Positions 28,384 to 37,008 of a stretch of DNA of 64,000 nucleotides are shown piece after piece. Source of the stretch: Candidatus Korobacter versatilis (GTDB lineage: Bacteria; Acidobacteriota; Terriglobia; Terriglobales; Acidobacteriaceae); the NCBI GenBank assembly GCA_016185395.1, contig JACPNR010000006.1, forward strand, positions 186,001 through 250,000, read 5' to 3'. Every line of letters begins with the position of its first letter. The stretch's first letter is position 1. Made by a program: the position numbers and the translations under genes. Below the pieces are notes generated by a model. It did not search any database, was not told where the DNA came from, and saw nothing but the letters and a program-made list of their open reading frames with translations.

Positions 28384-30495
28384 GTGAAGGTCTACGAGAG
28401 CGCGAACATCCGTAACGTCGCGGTCGTGGGTCACTCTCACGCCGGCAAGACATCGTTGGTCTCGGCCATGCTCGCCACCGCCGGCGCCACTCCCAAGCTC
28501 GGCCGCGTGGACGACGGCTCGACCACCACCGACTGGGACGAAGAATCCATCGCCCGCAAGATGACCACCACCACCGGCGTGGCCTACGTGGAGTGGGGCA
28601 AAACGAAAGTCAACGTCCTCGATACTCCGGGATTCAACATGTTCGTCCACGAGGCGAAGATGGCGATACCGGCCATCGAGTCGTTCGTCGTCGTGGTAGA
28701 CGGCGTGGCGGGAGTGGAAGTCGTCACCGATAAAGTCTGGGGCTACGCCGAAGAAGCCGCCGTGCCGCGCGTGATCGTCGTCAGCCGCATGGACCGCGAA
28801 CGCGCCGACTATGACCGCGTGATGGAATCGCTGGTCTCGGCCTTCGGGCGCAACGTCGTCCCCATCCAACTGCCCATCGGGAAAGAGAAGTCGCTGAGCG
28901 GCGTGGTCGACCTCGTCCGCATGAAGGCCTACACCTACGAGATGGGCGGCAGCGGCAAGGGCAAAGAAGGCGAGATCCCCGCGAACCTCGCCGAGCAGGC
29001 CAAGGCGATGCACGAGAAACTGGTCGAGCTCATCGCCGAAGGCAAAGACGAGTTGATGGAAGAGTTCTTCGAGAAGGGGACCATCCCGGAAGAAGACCTC
29101 ATTCCCGCGCTGCACGACGCCATCAAGGAAGACCGCATCTTCCCCGTGCTGTTCACCTCGGGCCTGGGCAACGTGGGCACCGACTTCCTCATGGATTTCA
29201 TCGTGCAATACACGCCTACGCCGGGCGAGCACGAGCCGGTAAAGGGCGTGGCCTCGCCGGGGTCGAACGGCGGCGGCGCGCCGGTGCGCAAGGAAACGGA
29301 CACCGACCCGCTCTCGCTCTACGTCTTCAAGACCATCAGCGACCCGTTCAGCGGGCAGATAAGTTTCTTCAAGGTCATCAGCGGCGTGTTGAAGAATGAC
29401 GCCACGGTGCAGAACTTCACGCGCAACAATTCCGAGAAACTCGCGCACATCGGCACGATGCAAGGCAAGCAGGCGAACGCCGTCCCTGAACTGCACGCCG
29501 GCGACATCGGCGCGGTCGCGAAGTTAAAAGACACGCACACCGGCGACACGCTCGGCGATAAGGCCGCGCCCATCCAGTTCCCGCAGGTGGACCTGCCCGA
29601 GCCGGCCATCACCTTTGCCATCGAGCCGAAGACGCGCGCCGATGAAGACAAACTCTCGAACGGCCTGCACAAGCTGATGGAAGAGGACAAGATGGTGCGC
29701 TTCTTCCGCGACCCGCAGACCAACGAGTTCCTCATCGCGGGCACGGGACAGCAGCACATCGAGGTCATCGTCTCGAAATTGAAGAAGCGGTATCACACCG
29801 AGGTGGTGCTGAAGGCGCCGAAGGTGCCGTATCGCGAGACCATCCGCGCCAAGGCCGACGCGCACGGACGCCACAAGAAGCAGACCGGCGGCCACGGCCA
29901 GTTCGGCGATTGCAAGATCAAGATGGAGCCCATGCCGCGCGGCGGCGGCTTTGTGTTCGAGAACGACACGTTCGGCGGCGCTATCCCGAAGAACTTCATC
30001 CCCGCGGTGGAGAAGGGCATCGTCGAGTCGGCGGCCCGCGGCTACCTGGCCGGATATCCCGTCGTCGACTTCAAGGTCATCCTCTACGACGGCAGCTATC
30101 ACGACGTGGATTCGAACGAACTCTCCTTCAAGACCGCTGGACGCATCGCCTTCCGCAAAGCCATGGAACAGGCGCGGCCGGCGCTGCTCGAGCCCATCAT
30201 GCACGTGGAGATCACCATCCCCGACGAGTTCGCCGGCGCCATCATGGGCGACCTGAACTCGCGCCGTGGACGCATCCAGGGCATGGACAACAAGGGCGGC
30301 AAGACCATCGTGAAGGCGGAAGCGCCGATGAGCGAGATGCTCACCTACGGCGTGGACCTCAACGCCATGACGCAGGGCCGCGGCAGCTTCAACATGGAGA
30401 TGGCGCACTACGAGGTCTGCCCGGCAGCAGTGCAGGAGAAGATCGTCGCGACCGCCAAGGTCGGCAAGGGCGAAGAGGTGGAAGTGGAAGACTGA
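28384..30495 (+). CDS. EF-G-like translational GTPase (FusA2 type)
   Basis: A 703-residue GTPase with the EF-G domain order. A GTG start follows CGGAG. The P-loop is GHSHAGKTSL (16-25) instead of the usual GHVDHGKT. G3 is DTPGF. G4 reads SRMD where EF-G has NKMD, so the Asn is a Ser. Domain II starts near residue 305 (PLSLYVFKTISDPF). Domains III-V (GTGQQHIEVIVSKLKKRYH and GGHGQFGDCKIKMEP) are complete. It belongs to the EF-G-like paralogues and is not the main fusA. The role of these paralogues is unclear. No partner gene is attached. Confidence 0.9.
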   Translation: MKVYESANIRNVAVVGHSHAGKTSLVSAMLATAGATPKLGRVDDGSTTTDWDEESIARKMTTTTGVAYVEWGKTKVNVLDTPGFNMFVHEAKMAIPAIESFVVVVDGVAGVEVVTDKVWGYAEEAAVPRVIVVSRMDRERADYDRVMESLVSAFGRNVVPIQLPIGKEKSLSGVVDLVRMKAYTYEMGGSGKGKEGEIPANLAEQAKAMHEKLVELIAEGKDELMEEFFEKGTIPEEDLIPALHDAIKEDRIFPVLFTSGLGNVGTDFLMDFIVQYTPTPGEHEPVKGVASPGSNGGGAPVRKETDTDPLSLYVFKTISDPFSGQISFFKVISGVLKNDATVQNFTRNNSEKLAHIGTMQGKQANAVPELHAGDIGAVAKLKDTHTGDTLGDKAAPIQFPQVDLPEPAITFAIEPKTRADEDKLSNGLHKLMEEDKMVRFFRDPQTNEFLIAGTGQQHIEVIVSKLKKRYHTEVVLKAPKVPYRETIRAKADAHGRHKKQTGGHGQFGDCKIKMEPMPRGGGFVFENDTFGGAIPKNFIPAVEKGIVESAARGYLAGYPVVDFKVILYDGSYHDVDSNELSFKTAGRIAFRKAMEQARPALLEPIMHVEITIPDEFAGAIMGDLNSRRGRIQGMDNKGGKTIVKAEAPMSEMLTYGVDLNAMTQGRGSFNMEMAHYEVCPAAVQEKIVATAKVGKGEEVEVED

Positions 30496-30555
30496 TTCTT
30501 CCTACATCCCGACCGTAGCGAGGGAGCCCTATAGCGCCCCCTCTTCATGGAGTGT

Positions 30556-30592
30556 CATGCTGAGGAGCGAGCAGCGACGAAGCATCTCACCA
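30556..30592. repeat. 'GTCATGCTGAGGAGCG' dispersed repeat
   Basis: GTCATGCTGAGGAGCGAGCA followed by GCGACGAAGCATCTCACC matches a repeat common between genes in acidobacteria and other phyla. A related CGGAGTGACA / CGGAATGACA pair is at 62034-62066. Confidence 0.65.
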
Positions 30593-30601
30593 AACAGAAA
30601 G

Positions 30602-30627
30602 GCCTCCTGGAGTCCAGGAGGCTTTTT
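30602..30627 (+). terminator. Terminator after EF-G-like gene
   Basis: GCCTCCTGG-AGT-CCAGGAGGC followed by five Ts, about 107 bases after the stop. Confidence 0.85.
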
Positions 30628-30682
30628 CGTCACTAGAGGGTTCTCTCGGCCGGACGGCCTCGAGATGTAAATCAAAAGAAAC

Positions 30683-30874
30683 CTACGCCTTGACCACCTT
30701 GCCCGACTTCAGGCAGTTGGTGCAGACGCGCATGCGCTTGGCGGCCGTCTTGCCGACGCGGGCGTGTACCGGGCGCAGGTTCACGTTCCAGCGCCGCTTG
30801 GTCACGTTGTGGGCGTGGCTGATGTTGTTGCCGAATTGCGGCCCCTTGCCGCAGACTTCACAGACTCTTGCCAT
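30683..30874 (-). CDS. rpmB: Ribosomal protein bL28
   Basis: A 63-residue L28 of the large ribosomal subunit. The family pattern is plain: [20 protein letters not shown], then [14 protein letters not shown], then [16 protein letters not shown]. The two CxxC pairs mark the zinc-binding form. rpmG is not adjacent. Confidence 0.97.
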   Translation of the reverse strand: MARVCEVCGKGPQFGNNISHAHNVTKRRWNVNLRPVHARVGKTAAKRMRVCTNCLKSGKVVKA

Positions 30875-31000
30875 GACTGCTTGACTCCAAGTGGGATCAG
30901 AACTTGTGGGGCAAAGTATTGATTTTACCCGAGTTCAGGCGTTTTCGGCAAACTGGGTCTTGCGTCGTTGGGGTAAGATGAGCCAGCAGGAGGGCTGGTC

Positions 31001-31216
31001 ATGTCATCCGCGAAGCGCTCTCTCCGCATCGAGCTCGACCGCGAGGAAGACGGCCGCTGGATCGCCGAGGTTCCCGACCTTCCCGGTGTGCTGGTTTACG
31101 GCGCCACGGAAGCCGAAGCGGTGAACGCCGCCAAGGCGCTGGCGCTGCGCGTGCTCGCCGACCGTATCGAGGCAGAGCATTCGGCGCCTGCGCTGATCGA
31201 ATTCGCCGTCGCGTGA
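31001..31216 (+). CDS. hicB: HicB-family antitoxin
   Basis: A 71-residue antitoxin with the partial RNase H-like fold of HicB: LRIELDREEDGRWIAEVPDL, then PGVLVYGATEAEAVNAAKAL. It lacks a long C-terminal DNA-binding tail. The ribosome site AGGAGG (30988-30993) sits in the loop of a CCAGC/GCTGG hairpin just before the ATG. Its stop overlaps the GTG of the broken hicA. Confidence 0.9.
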   Translation: MSSAKRSLRIELDREEDGRWIAEVPDLPGVLVYGATEAEAVNAAKALALRVLADRIEAEHSAPALIEFAVA

Positions 31217-31436
31217 GCCGCTGGCCCGCGACGAAGGCCAGCCGCGTGTATCAGGCGCTGCTCCGCATCGGCTGGACGCCGAAGCCCGGAGTGAAGGGTG
31301 GCGGTTCTCATATCCGACTCATCCATCCGCAATATCTCTACACATACACATGGGCCTCCACGATTCGGTCGAGATCGGACCGAGCATGCTCGCTCGCATC
31401 GCCAAGCACACCGGCTTGAAACCCGAAGACCTCTGA
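31213..31436 (+). pseudogene. hicA: HicA toxin, frameshifted
   Basis: GTG start overlapping the hicB stop. The first ~48 codons give a HicA N-terminus (SRWPATKASRVYQALLRIGW) and the catalytic-His motif GGSHIRL. From 31359 the HicA C-terminus continues one frame away (HDSVEIGPSMLARIAKHTGL and following) to a TGA at 31436. Restoring one T near 31357 would give WAFHDSVEIGP, so one base seems deleted. The toxin is probably inactive, leaving HicB as an orphan; a sequencing error is possible. Confidence 0.75.
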
Positions 31437-31469
31437 GTGGGCTTCGGCCACGCATGCGAAAATAGCTAC

Positions 31470-31865
31470 ATGCCCGCCGTCCCGCCCACCGCGCCTGATC
31501 CCAAGTCCGTGAAGGTCCACCTGACCGCGGGCACCGGTGTGGACATCGAGTGGAAAGACGGCCACTCGTCGCACTTCGATTTCCCCTATCTGCGCTCGGC
31601 CTGTCCCTGCGCGCTCTGTGACGACGAGCGCGGCAAGGAAGACCGCGAGCCGTGGGATCCGCCGAAGCAGAAGCCCGGCGCGCTGCCCATGTTCAAGCCG
31701 GCGGCCAAGCCGGTGCAGGCCGAGGCCGTGGGCAAGTACGCGCTGCGCTTCACCTGGAACGACGGTCACGAGCACGGCATCTACTCGTGGGATTATTTAC
31801 GCGATATCTGTCCGTGCGCCGAGTGCGCGGCGGAGCGGGCAGCGGAGAAGGAACGCTTCAAGTGA
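31470..31865 (+). CDS. DUF971-domain protein with two CPCxxC motifs
   Basis: A 131-residue protein. The ATG at 31470 is preferred because the family begins with VKVHLTAGTGVDIEWKDGH. It contains two Cys clusters, ACPCALC and ICPCAEC, in repeated DFPYLRSACPC / WDYLRDICPC units. The domain is related to the N-terminal part of gamma-butyrobetaine hydroxylase, and stand-alone forms are often found near iron-sulfur genes. Metal binding is likely and the exact role is unknown. A REP palindrome follows 6 bases after the stop. Confidence 0.8.
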   Translation: MPAVPPTAPDPKSVKVHLTAGTGVDIEWKDGHSSHFDFPYLRSACPCALCDDERGKEDREPWDPPKQKPGALPMFKPAAKPVQAEAVGKYALRFTWNDGHEHGIYSWDYLRDICPCAECAAERAAEKERFK

Positions 31866-31871
31866 AGAAGA

Positions 31872-31920
31872 GTAGCGCCGGCGTCCCGCCGGCTGTAGCG
31901 GGGGCGTCCCGCCCCCGCTA
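31872..31920 (+). repeat. REP palindrome left of RAYT
   Basis: GTAGCGCCGGCGTCCCGCC-GGC followed by GCGGGGGCGTCCCGCCCCCGC. It is in opposite orientation to the copy at 32478-32524, so the transposase lies between an inverted REP pair. Confidence 0.9.
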
Positions 31921-31966
31921 TGGGGAAGTCACAATCCGGAATCGCGGCCGGCTCCCGCACTGGGAG

Positions 31967-32530
31967 ATGGAGTCGGGCACGCATTTCGTTACGTTCCGGC
32001 TCGGGGATTCTCTCCCACAATCGGCGCTGGCAAAGTTAGAACACGAAGCGGGTCGCATCGCGGGCGACGACAAGGACGAGAAGAAGAAGGCTCTGCTGCG
32101 CCAGATCGAGAAGTACCTCGACCGGGGCATAGGCGCTTGCCATCTATCGAAGCTGGAGATTACCGAGATGGTGGCCGCGGCGATTCACCGTCTCGATGGG
32201 CGCATGTATCGGCTGATCGCATGGGTCGTCATGCCGAACCACGTGCCCTTGGTCGTGCGGGTGCTGCCCGGGGAAAAACTTTCCTCTGTTCTCCACAGCC
32301 TCAAATCATTTACTGCTAAGGAAGCGAACCGGATACTTAAGCGTCGAGGTTCGTTCTGGCAGCGTGAATACTATGACCATCTCGTCCGCACGCCGGATGG
32401 TTTTCAAAAGGCAGTGAACTACGTTTTAAATAACCCACTTAAGGCCGGCCTGAAGGATTGGAACTGGGTGGGCAGCTGTGGGCCGGAGGCCCACAGCACG
32501 GCCGGCGGGGACGCCGGCGCTACGCTATGA
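31967..32530 (+). CDS. REP-associated tyrosine transposase (RAYT), altered HUH
   Basis: Y1-transposase family, 187 residues from the first ATG. The homology starts earlier: in-frame codons from ~31940 encode RNRGRLPHWE, usually the family's N-terminus. An ATG at 31920 is one frame off, so a lost G in the GGGG run may have broken the start. The HUH motif reads MPNHVPLVV (His92-Val-Pro94) where MPNHVHLL is normal, so a metal ligand is lost. The catalytic Tyr152 (NYVLNNPLKAGL) remains. The last ~18 residues are translated REP sequence. The stop overlaps the helicase start (ATGA). Probably inactive in DNA cleavage. Confidence 0.85.
   Translation: MESGTHFVTFRLGDSLPQSALAKLEHEAGRIAGDDKDEKKKALLRQIEKYLDRGIGACHLSKLEITEMVAAAIHRLDGRMYRLIAWVVMPNHVPLVVRVLPGEKLSSVLHSLKSFTAKEANRILKRRGSFWQREYYDHLVRTPDGFQKAVNYVLNNPLKAGLKDWNWVGSCGPEAHSTAGGDAGATL
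32478..32524 (-). repeat. REP palindrome right of RAYT
   Basis: GTGGGCCGGAGGCCCAC and then GGCCGGCGGGGACGCCGGCG; read on the minus strand it starts GTAGCGCCGGCGTCCCCGCC, like the left copy. It is read through by the RAYT frame and ends 3 bases before the helicase start. Confidence 0.88.
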
Positions 32531-35142
32531 GCTTCCTCGACAAACTCAACCCGCAGCAGCGCGAGGCGGTCGAGACCGTCAACGGGCCGCTGCTCATCCT
32601 TGCGGGCGCGGGTTCGGGGAAGACCCGCGCCATCACCTATCGCATCGCGTACCTGATCGAGAACGCGGGCGTGCCGGCGGATTCCATCCTGGCGGTGACC
32701 TTCACCAACAAGGCCGCCGCCGAGATGAAAGACCGCGTCAACGACCTCATCGGCGCGACCACGCTGGCGCAGCCCGTCATCTCGACGTTCCATTCGTTCT
32801 GCGTGCGGCTGCTGCGGCGCGACATCGAGGCGCTGCTGGTGAAGCCTAGCGGTGACGACCCGCATCACCGGACGCCTGCCTCCGGCTTCCGCAAAGATTT
32901 CGCTATCTATGATGAGAACGACCAGCAGTCCGTGGTCAAAGCCGCCATCCGCCGGCTCGGGCTCGACGACAAGCAGCTCACGCCGCGCAACGTGCTGGGA
33001 CGCATTTCCTACGCGAAGAACCATATGCTCGATCCGCAGGAGTTTTTCCTCGCGTCGAGCGACCCGAAGACGGAGCAGATCGCGCAGGTCTTCCAGATCT
33101 ATCGCCAGGAGCTGCGCAAGGCCAACGCGCTCGACTTCGACGACCTGCTGCTCGAGGCCGTGCGCCTGCTGCGCGACGCGCCCGAGGTCCGCGAGCGCTG
33201 CCAGCGCCGCTTCCAGTACCTGCTCATCGACGAATACCAGGACACCAACCGCCCGCAGTACGAGCTGATGCGGCTGCTCTCCGGCAAGCACCACAACGTC
33301 GCCGTGGTGGGCGACGAAGACCAGAGCATCTACTCGTGGCGCGGGGCGGACATCCGCAACATCCTCGAGTTCGAGAAGGATTTTCCGGAAGCGAAGGTCA
33401 TTCGCCTGGAGCAGAACTACCGCTCGACGCAACCGATACTCGAAGCGGCGTCGGCGGTGGTCGCGAACAACGCCAAGCGCAAGGGCAAGAAACTCTGGAC
33501 GGCGCGCGAAGGCGGCGCGAAGCTCGGCTACTACGAGGCCCCGGACGGCGAGAACGAAGCGCTCTTCGCCGCCGACTACATCGCGCGCTATTTCCGCGAA
33601 GCCGGGCAGGAGGGCGAGGAGGCGCCGCGCGCGGCCATCCTTTATAGGACGAACTTTCAATCACGGTTGTTTGAAGAAGCGCTGCGCCGCTATCAGTTGA
33701 AGTATCACGTGGTCGGCGGGTTTTCGTTCTACGAGCGCGCCGAGATCAAGGACATGATCTCGTACCTCAAGCTGCTGCAGAACCTCGACGACTCCATCGC
33801 GCTGCTGCGCGTGATCAACACGCCCGCGCGCGGCATCGGGAAAACGACCATGGAGACGATCGAGCGCATCGCGCTCGAGACCGGCCAGCCGCTGTGGAGC
33901 GCCATCGGCTCCGCGGTCGAGCAGCAACTGCTCCAGCCACGGGCGCTGGCGGCGCTGCGCGGCTTCCGCGAGCTCATCGAAGACGCGCGGGCGATGCTCG
34001 AAGGAACGTTCGTCGAGCGAGCGAGCCAGACTGCTTTTCACCACGGAGACACGGAGAACACGGAGCCAGCCGTAGCACCGAAGGACTAAAAACTCGAAAC
34101 TCGAAACTCGAAACTCGAAACTCCCGAGCCGGAGCCCGAAGCCGTCGAGGGCTTCCGCGCACCGGGAGGCCCGGCCACGCTCCCGGAGATCATCAAGTTC
34201 CTGATCGACCGCACCGGCTACATCAAGCAACTCGAGGAAGAGGGCACGCCCGAGGCCATCAGCCGCATCGAGAACCTGCGCGAACTGGTGAACGCGGCGA
34301 TGGATTCACGCGACCGCGGCGAGACGCTCGCCGAGTTCCTCGACCACGCCGCGCTCGTCGCGGAGACCGACTCACTCGACCTGCGCGCGCAGATCACGCT
34401 CATGACGCTGCACGCCGCGAAAGGCCTGGAGTTCCCGCTCGTCATCCTCGCCGGGCTCGAAGAAGGCCTGTTCCCGCACTCGCGCACGCTGCTCGATCCT
34501 GACGACATGGAAGAGGAGCGGCGGCTGTGTTACGTCGGCATGACGCGCGCGATGAACACGCTCATCCTCACCCGCGCGCGCTACCGCCGGCGCTATGGCA
34601 CCGACCTGCCGGAAGCGAGCGTCCCTTCGCGGTTCCTCGAAGAAGTGCCGCCGCAGCTCATCGAAGACCTCGGCTCGCCGGGACGTTCGAAACGGCAGAC
34701 GCAGGCCCGTCCCTACGCGGCCGGGGCCGAGGACTTCGACTTCGGCGGCGGCGACTACTCGAGAGGCGACGACTTCGACCAGCGCGTGCACTACGCGCGC
34801 GCGGCGCAGCGCAAGAGGCCGGGACTCACGCGCAGCGGCAGCCCGAGCGGCGCCTCGGCCTACAACTCCATGGACAACATCGCCGAGTTCTTCGCTTCGC
34901 GCGGCAAGTTGAGGCGTTCTGCGGGCGTGAGCGAAGCGGGGGCCCGCAGCCGAGATCCCGCGCGCAGCGAGGGAACTCGCACCGGCTTCAAGCCGGGACA
35001 GCGCGTCCGTCACCCGAAATATGGCGAAGGCATCGTCTACAAGCGCGAGGGCGACGGGGAAGACGCGAAGATTACGGTACAATTCCCGGGCGTCGGATTG
35101 AAGAAGCTGGTGGAGAAGTTCGCGCAGTTGGAGAAGGCGTAA
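32527..35142 (+). pseudogene. pcrA: UvrD/PcrA helicase, interrupted by in-frame stop
   Basis: One reading frame codes a full SF1 helicase but TAA at 34087-34089 cuts it. The N-terminal part (520 residues) has the Q motif (LNPQQREAV), Walker A (AGAGSGKTRAIT), motif II (LLIDEYQDTN), motif III (VGDEDQSIYSWRGAD) and motif IV. Past the stop the frame goes on with 2B-domain sequence, motif V ([15 protein letters not shown]), motif VI ([10 protein letters not shown]) and the C-terminal Tudor-like domain ([17 protein letters not shown]). The stop lies in inserted repeats (34036-34125). Either the gene is inactive, two polypeptides assemble, or the stop is suppressed. A second insertion is at ~34912-34980. 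Confidence 0.85.
34036..34125. repeat. Repeat insertion inside pcrA
   Basis: CACCACGGAGACACGGAGAA (CACGGAG family) is followed by four AAACTCG units, both families otherwise seen between genes (44038-44068, 1966-1985). The in-frame TAA of pcrA falls at the joint between the two. Confidence 0.85.
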
Positions 35143-35149
35143 AACCTTT

Positions 35150-35180
35150 TCGCCGCTGATGAACGCAGATGAACGCTGAT
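35150..35180. repeat. 'GATGAACGC' word repeat
   Basis: CGCCGCTGATGAACGCAGAT followed by GAACGCTGATC, same family as 19206-19310 and 62923-63000, 8 bases after the helicase stop. Confidence 0.75.
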
Positions 35181-35223
35181 CGTCTTCGTTACCGCGAATT
35201 CGTCCTAATGAGAAAGAGAGATC

Positions 35224-35376
35224 ATGGCAAACACGAAGAAACTGAGCCGGGAAGAACGCAAGAAAGCAAAGCGCGCGGCGCGCAAGAAGCAGCCGCCGAA
35301 GAAGGCGCGCGACTACGATCGCGGGTCGAAGAAGCCGAAGGTCAAGAAGATGACGCGCGGCACGTCGAAGCGGTAA
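35224..35376 (+). CDS. Small very basic protein
   Basis: A 50-residue protein with an AAAGAGAG leader before the ATG. About 44% of residues are Lys or Arg (SREERKKAKRAARKKQPPKK), with a short RDYDRGSKK centre. Such proteins may bind nucleic acids or the ribosome, but no family is recognised with certainty. Confidence 0.55.
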   Translation: MANTKKLSREERKKAKRAARKKQPPKKARDYDRGSKKPKVKKMTRGTSKR

Positions 35377-35378
35377 AT

Positions 35379-35455
35379 CAGCTTTCAGCGATCAGCGCTC
35401 AGCGTTCAGCCCATGCAGTTCGGAGGCTGAACGCTGATAGCTGAGAGCTGGCAGC
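35379..35455. repeat. 'CAGCGATCAGCG' word repeat, inverted
   Basis: CAGCTTTCAGCGATCAGCGC then TCAGCGTTCAGC are mirrored by GCTGAACGCTGATAGCTGAG and AGCTGGCAG. It reaches into the region where the start codon of the permease gene should be. Confidence 0.7.
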
Positions 35456-35470
35456 CTTCGGAGAAGCCTT

Positions 35471-37006
35471 CTGTCCTCACAACTATTCCGCAAGAAGTCC
35501 ATCGACAAGCTCATCGCCGAGTCGGAAGAGCCGGAGCGGCGATTACAAAAGACGCTGGGCCCGTGGTCGCTCACGGCGCTCGGCATCGGCGCCGTCATCG
35601 GCTCCGGCATCTTCACCGTGATCGGCACGGCGATGGCCGGGCAAAAGTTCACGGCGGAGAGCGTGCTCTACGCGCCGCTGCTCGAGTACCTCATCCATCG
35701 CTCGCCGACCTTCGGACGTCCCGGCGCGGGGCCGGCCATCGCGCTCTCCTTCGTGCTGGTGGCCGTCGTGTGCGCCTTCGCCGCGCTGTGTTACGCGGAG
35801 CTGGCCTCCATGATCCCCATCGCCGGCTCGGCCTACACCTACACCTACGCGACCATGGGCGAGCTCATCGCGTGGATCATCGGATGGGACCTCATCCTGG
35901 AATACGCCGTCAGCAACATGGCGGTGAGCGTGGGTTTCTCGGAGCACCTCGTCAACTTGCTGGACTTCTTCCACATCCATCTGCCCGCGGCGTGGATGTT
36001 CCCCGCGTATCTGCCTTCCGGCTCGTCACTGTTTCAGCCGGGCTGGCATTTTGGCTTCAACCTGCCGGCGTTCCTGGTGGTGATGGCGCTCACCGTGGTG
36101 CTGGTACGCGGCATCCGCGAATCGGCGAGCACGAACAACATCATGGTGGTCCTGAAGATCGTGGCCATCCTCGTGTTCGTCGGCTTCACCGCGCACCTCA
36201 TCGACCCGCAGAAGTATCGCCCGTTCATGCCCAACGGATGGCCCGGCGTGCTCACCGGCGGCGCCATCATCTTCTTCACCTACATCGGGTTTGATTCCGT
36301 CTCGACCGCGGCGGAGGAGGCGAAGGACCCGCAGCGTGACGTGCCCATCGGCATCATCGCCACGCTCGTGACCTGCACCATCCTTTATGTAGCCGTGGTG
36401 CTGGTCTACTGCGGCGTGGAATATTGGAACAGCCCCATCTCGAACTCGGCCGCGCCGGTGGTGAACCTGCTGGCCACGCTGAACAAGCCCTGGGTACGCA
36501 TCATCGTCCTCTCGGGCGCGATGCTCGGCATGATCTCGTCGCTGCTCGTGTTCCAGCTCGGCCAGGCGCGCGTGTGGTTCGCGATGTCGCGCGATGGCCT
36601 GCTGCCGCGCATGTTCAGCCACGTGCATCCCAAGTTCCGCACGCCCGACGTCGCTACCTGGATCGCCGGCTTCGTGGTCGGCATTCCTGCCGGACTGTTC
36701 GACATCGGCACGTTCGCCGACCTGTCGAACATCGGGACGCTGTTCGCGTTCGCGCTCGTCGCCGGCGGCGTGCTCATCATGCGCTACAAGGACCCGCACC
36801 GGAAACGCGGCTTCCGCGCGCCCGGCGGGCCCATCGTCCCCATCCTCGCGATCGTCTTTTGCGTCCTGCTGATGGCGGGATTGCCCATCCTGAACTGGCT
36901 GCGCTTCTTCGCGTGGCTCGGCATCGGGCTGGTCATCTACTTCTTTTACGGCCGCCACCGCAGCGAGTTCTCGAGCGCGAAGCTGCCGGCGGCGCGGCGC
37001 CCATAG
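35471..37006 (+). CDS. Amino-acid permease (APC superfamily)
   Basis: A ~511-residue cationic-amino-acid-type transporter with about 12-14 TM helices. TM1 has the APC motif GIGAVIGSGIF and TM6 reads TYIGFDSVSTAAEEAKDPQRD. The N-terminus (LFRKKSIDKLIAESEEPERR) is that expected of the family, but no in-frame ATG, GTG or TTG lies upstream of it. The frame opens after a TAG at 35438, so a CTG at 35471 (GGAG 8 bases before) is the likeliest start. A GTG at 35618 would remove the TM1 motif. The repeat at 35379-35455 may have replaced the original start. Confidence 0.85.
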   Translation: MSSQLFRKKSIDKLIAESEEPERRLQKTLGPWSLTALGIGAVIGSGIFTVIGTAMAGQKFTAESVLYAPLLEYLIHRSPTFGRPGAGPAIALSFVLVAVVCAFAALCYAELASMIPIAGSAYTYTYATMGELIAWIIGWDLILEYAVSNMAVSVGFSEHLVNLLDFFHIHLPAAWMFPAYLPSGSSLFQPGWHFGFNLPAFLVVMALTVVLVRGIRESASTNNIMVVLKIVAILVFVGFTAHLIDPQKYRPFMPNGWPGVLTGGAIIFFTYIGFDSVSTAAEEAKDPQRDVPIGIIATLVTCTILYVAVVLVYCGVEYWNSPISNSAAPVVNLLATLNKPWVRIIVLSGAMLGMISSLLVFQLGQARVWFAMSRDGLLPRMFSHVHPKFRTPDVATWIAGFVVGIPAGLFDIGTFADLSNIGTLFAFALVAGGVLIMRYKDPHRKRGFRAPGGPIVPILAIVFCVLLMAGLPILNWLRFFAWLGIGLVIYFFYGRHRSEFSSAKLPAARRP

Positions 37007-37008
37007 CC

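Noticed and set aside
31652-31966. Upstream extension of the RAYT frame to 31652
   Set aside because: That part overlaps the DUF971 gene in another frame and reads through the REP palindrome; it has no transposase homology before ~31940.
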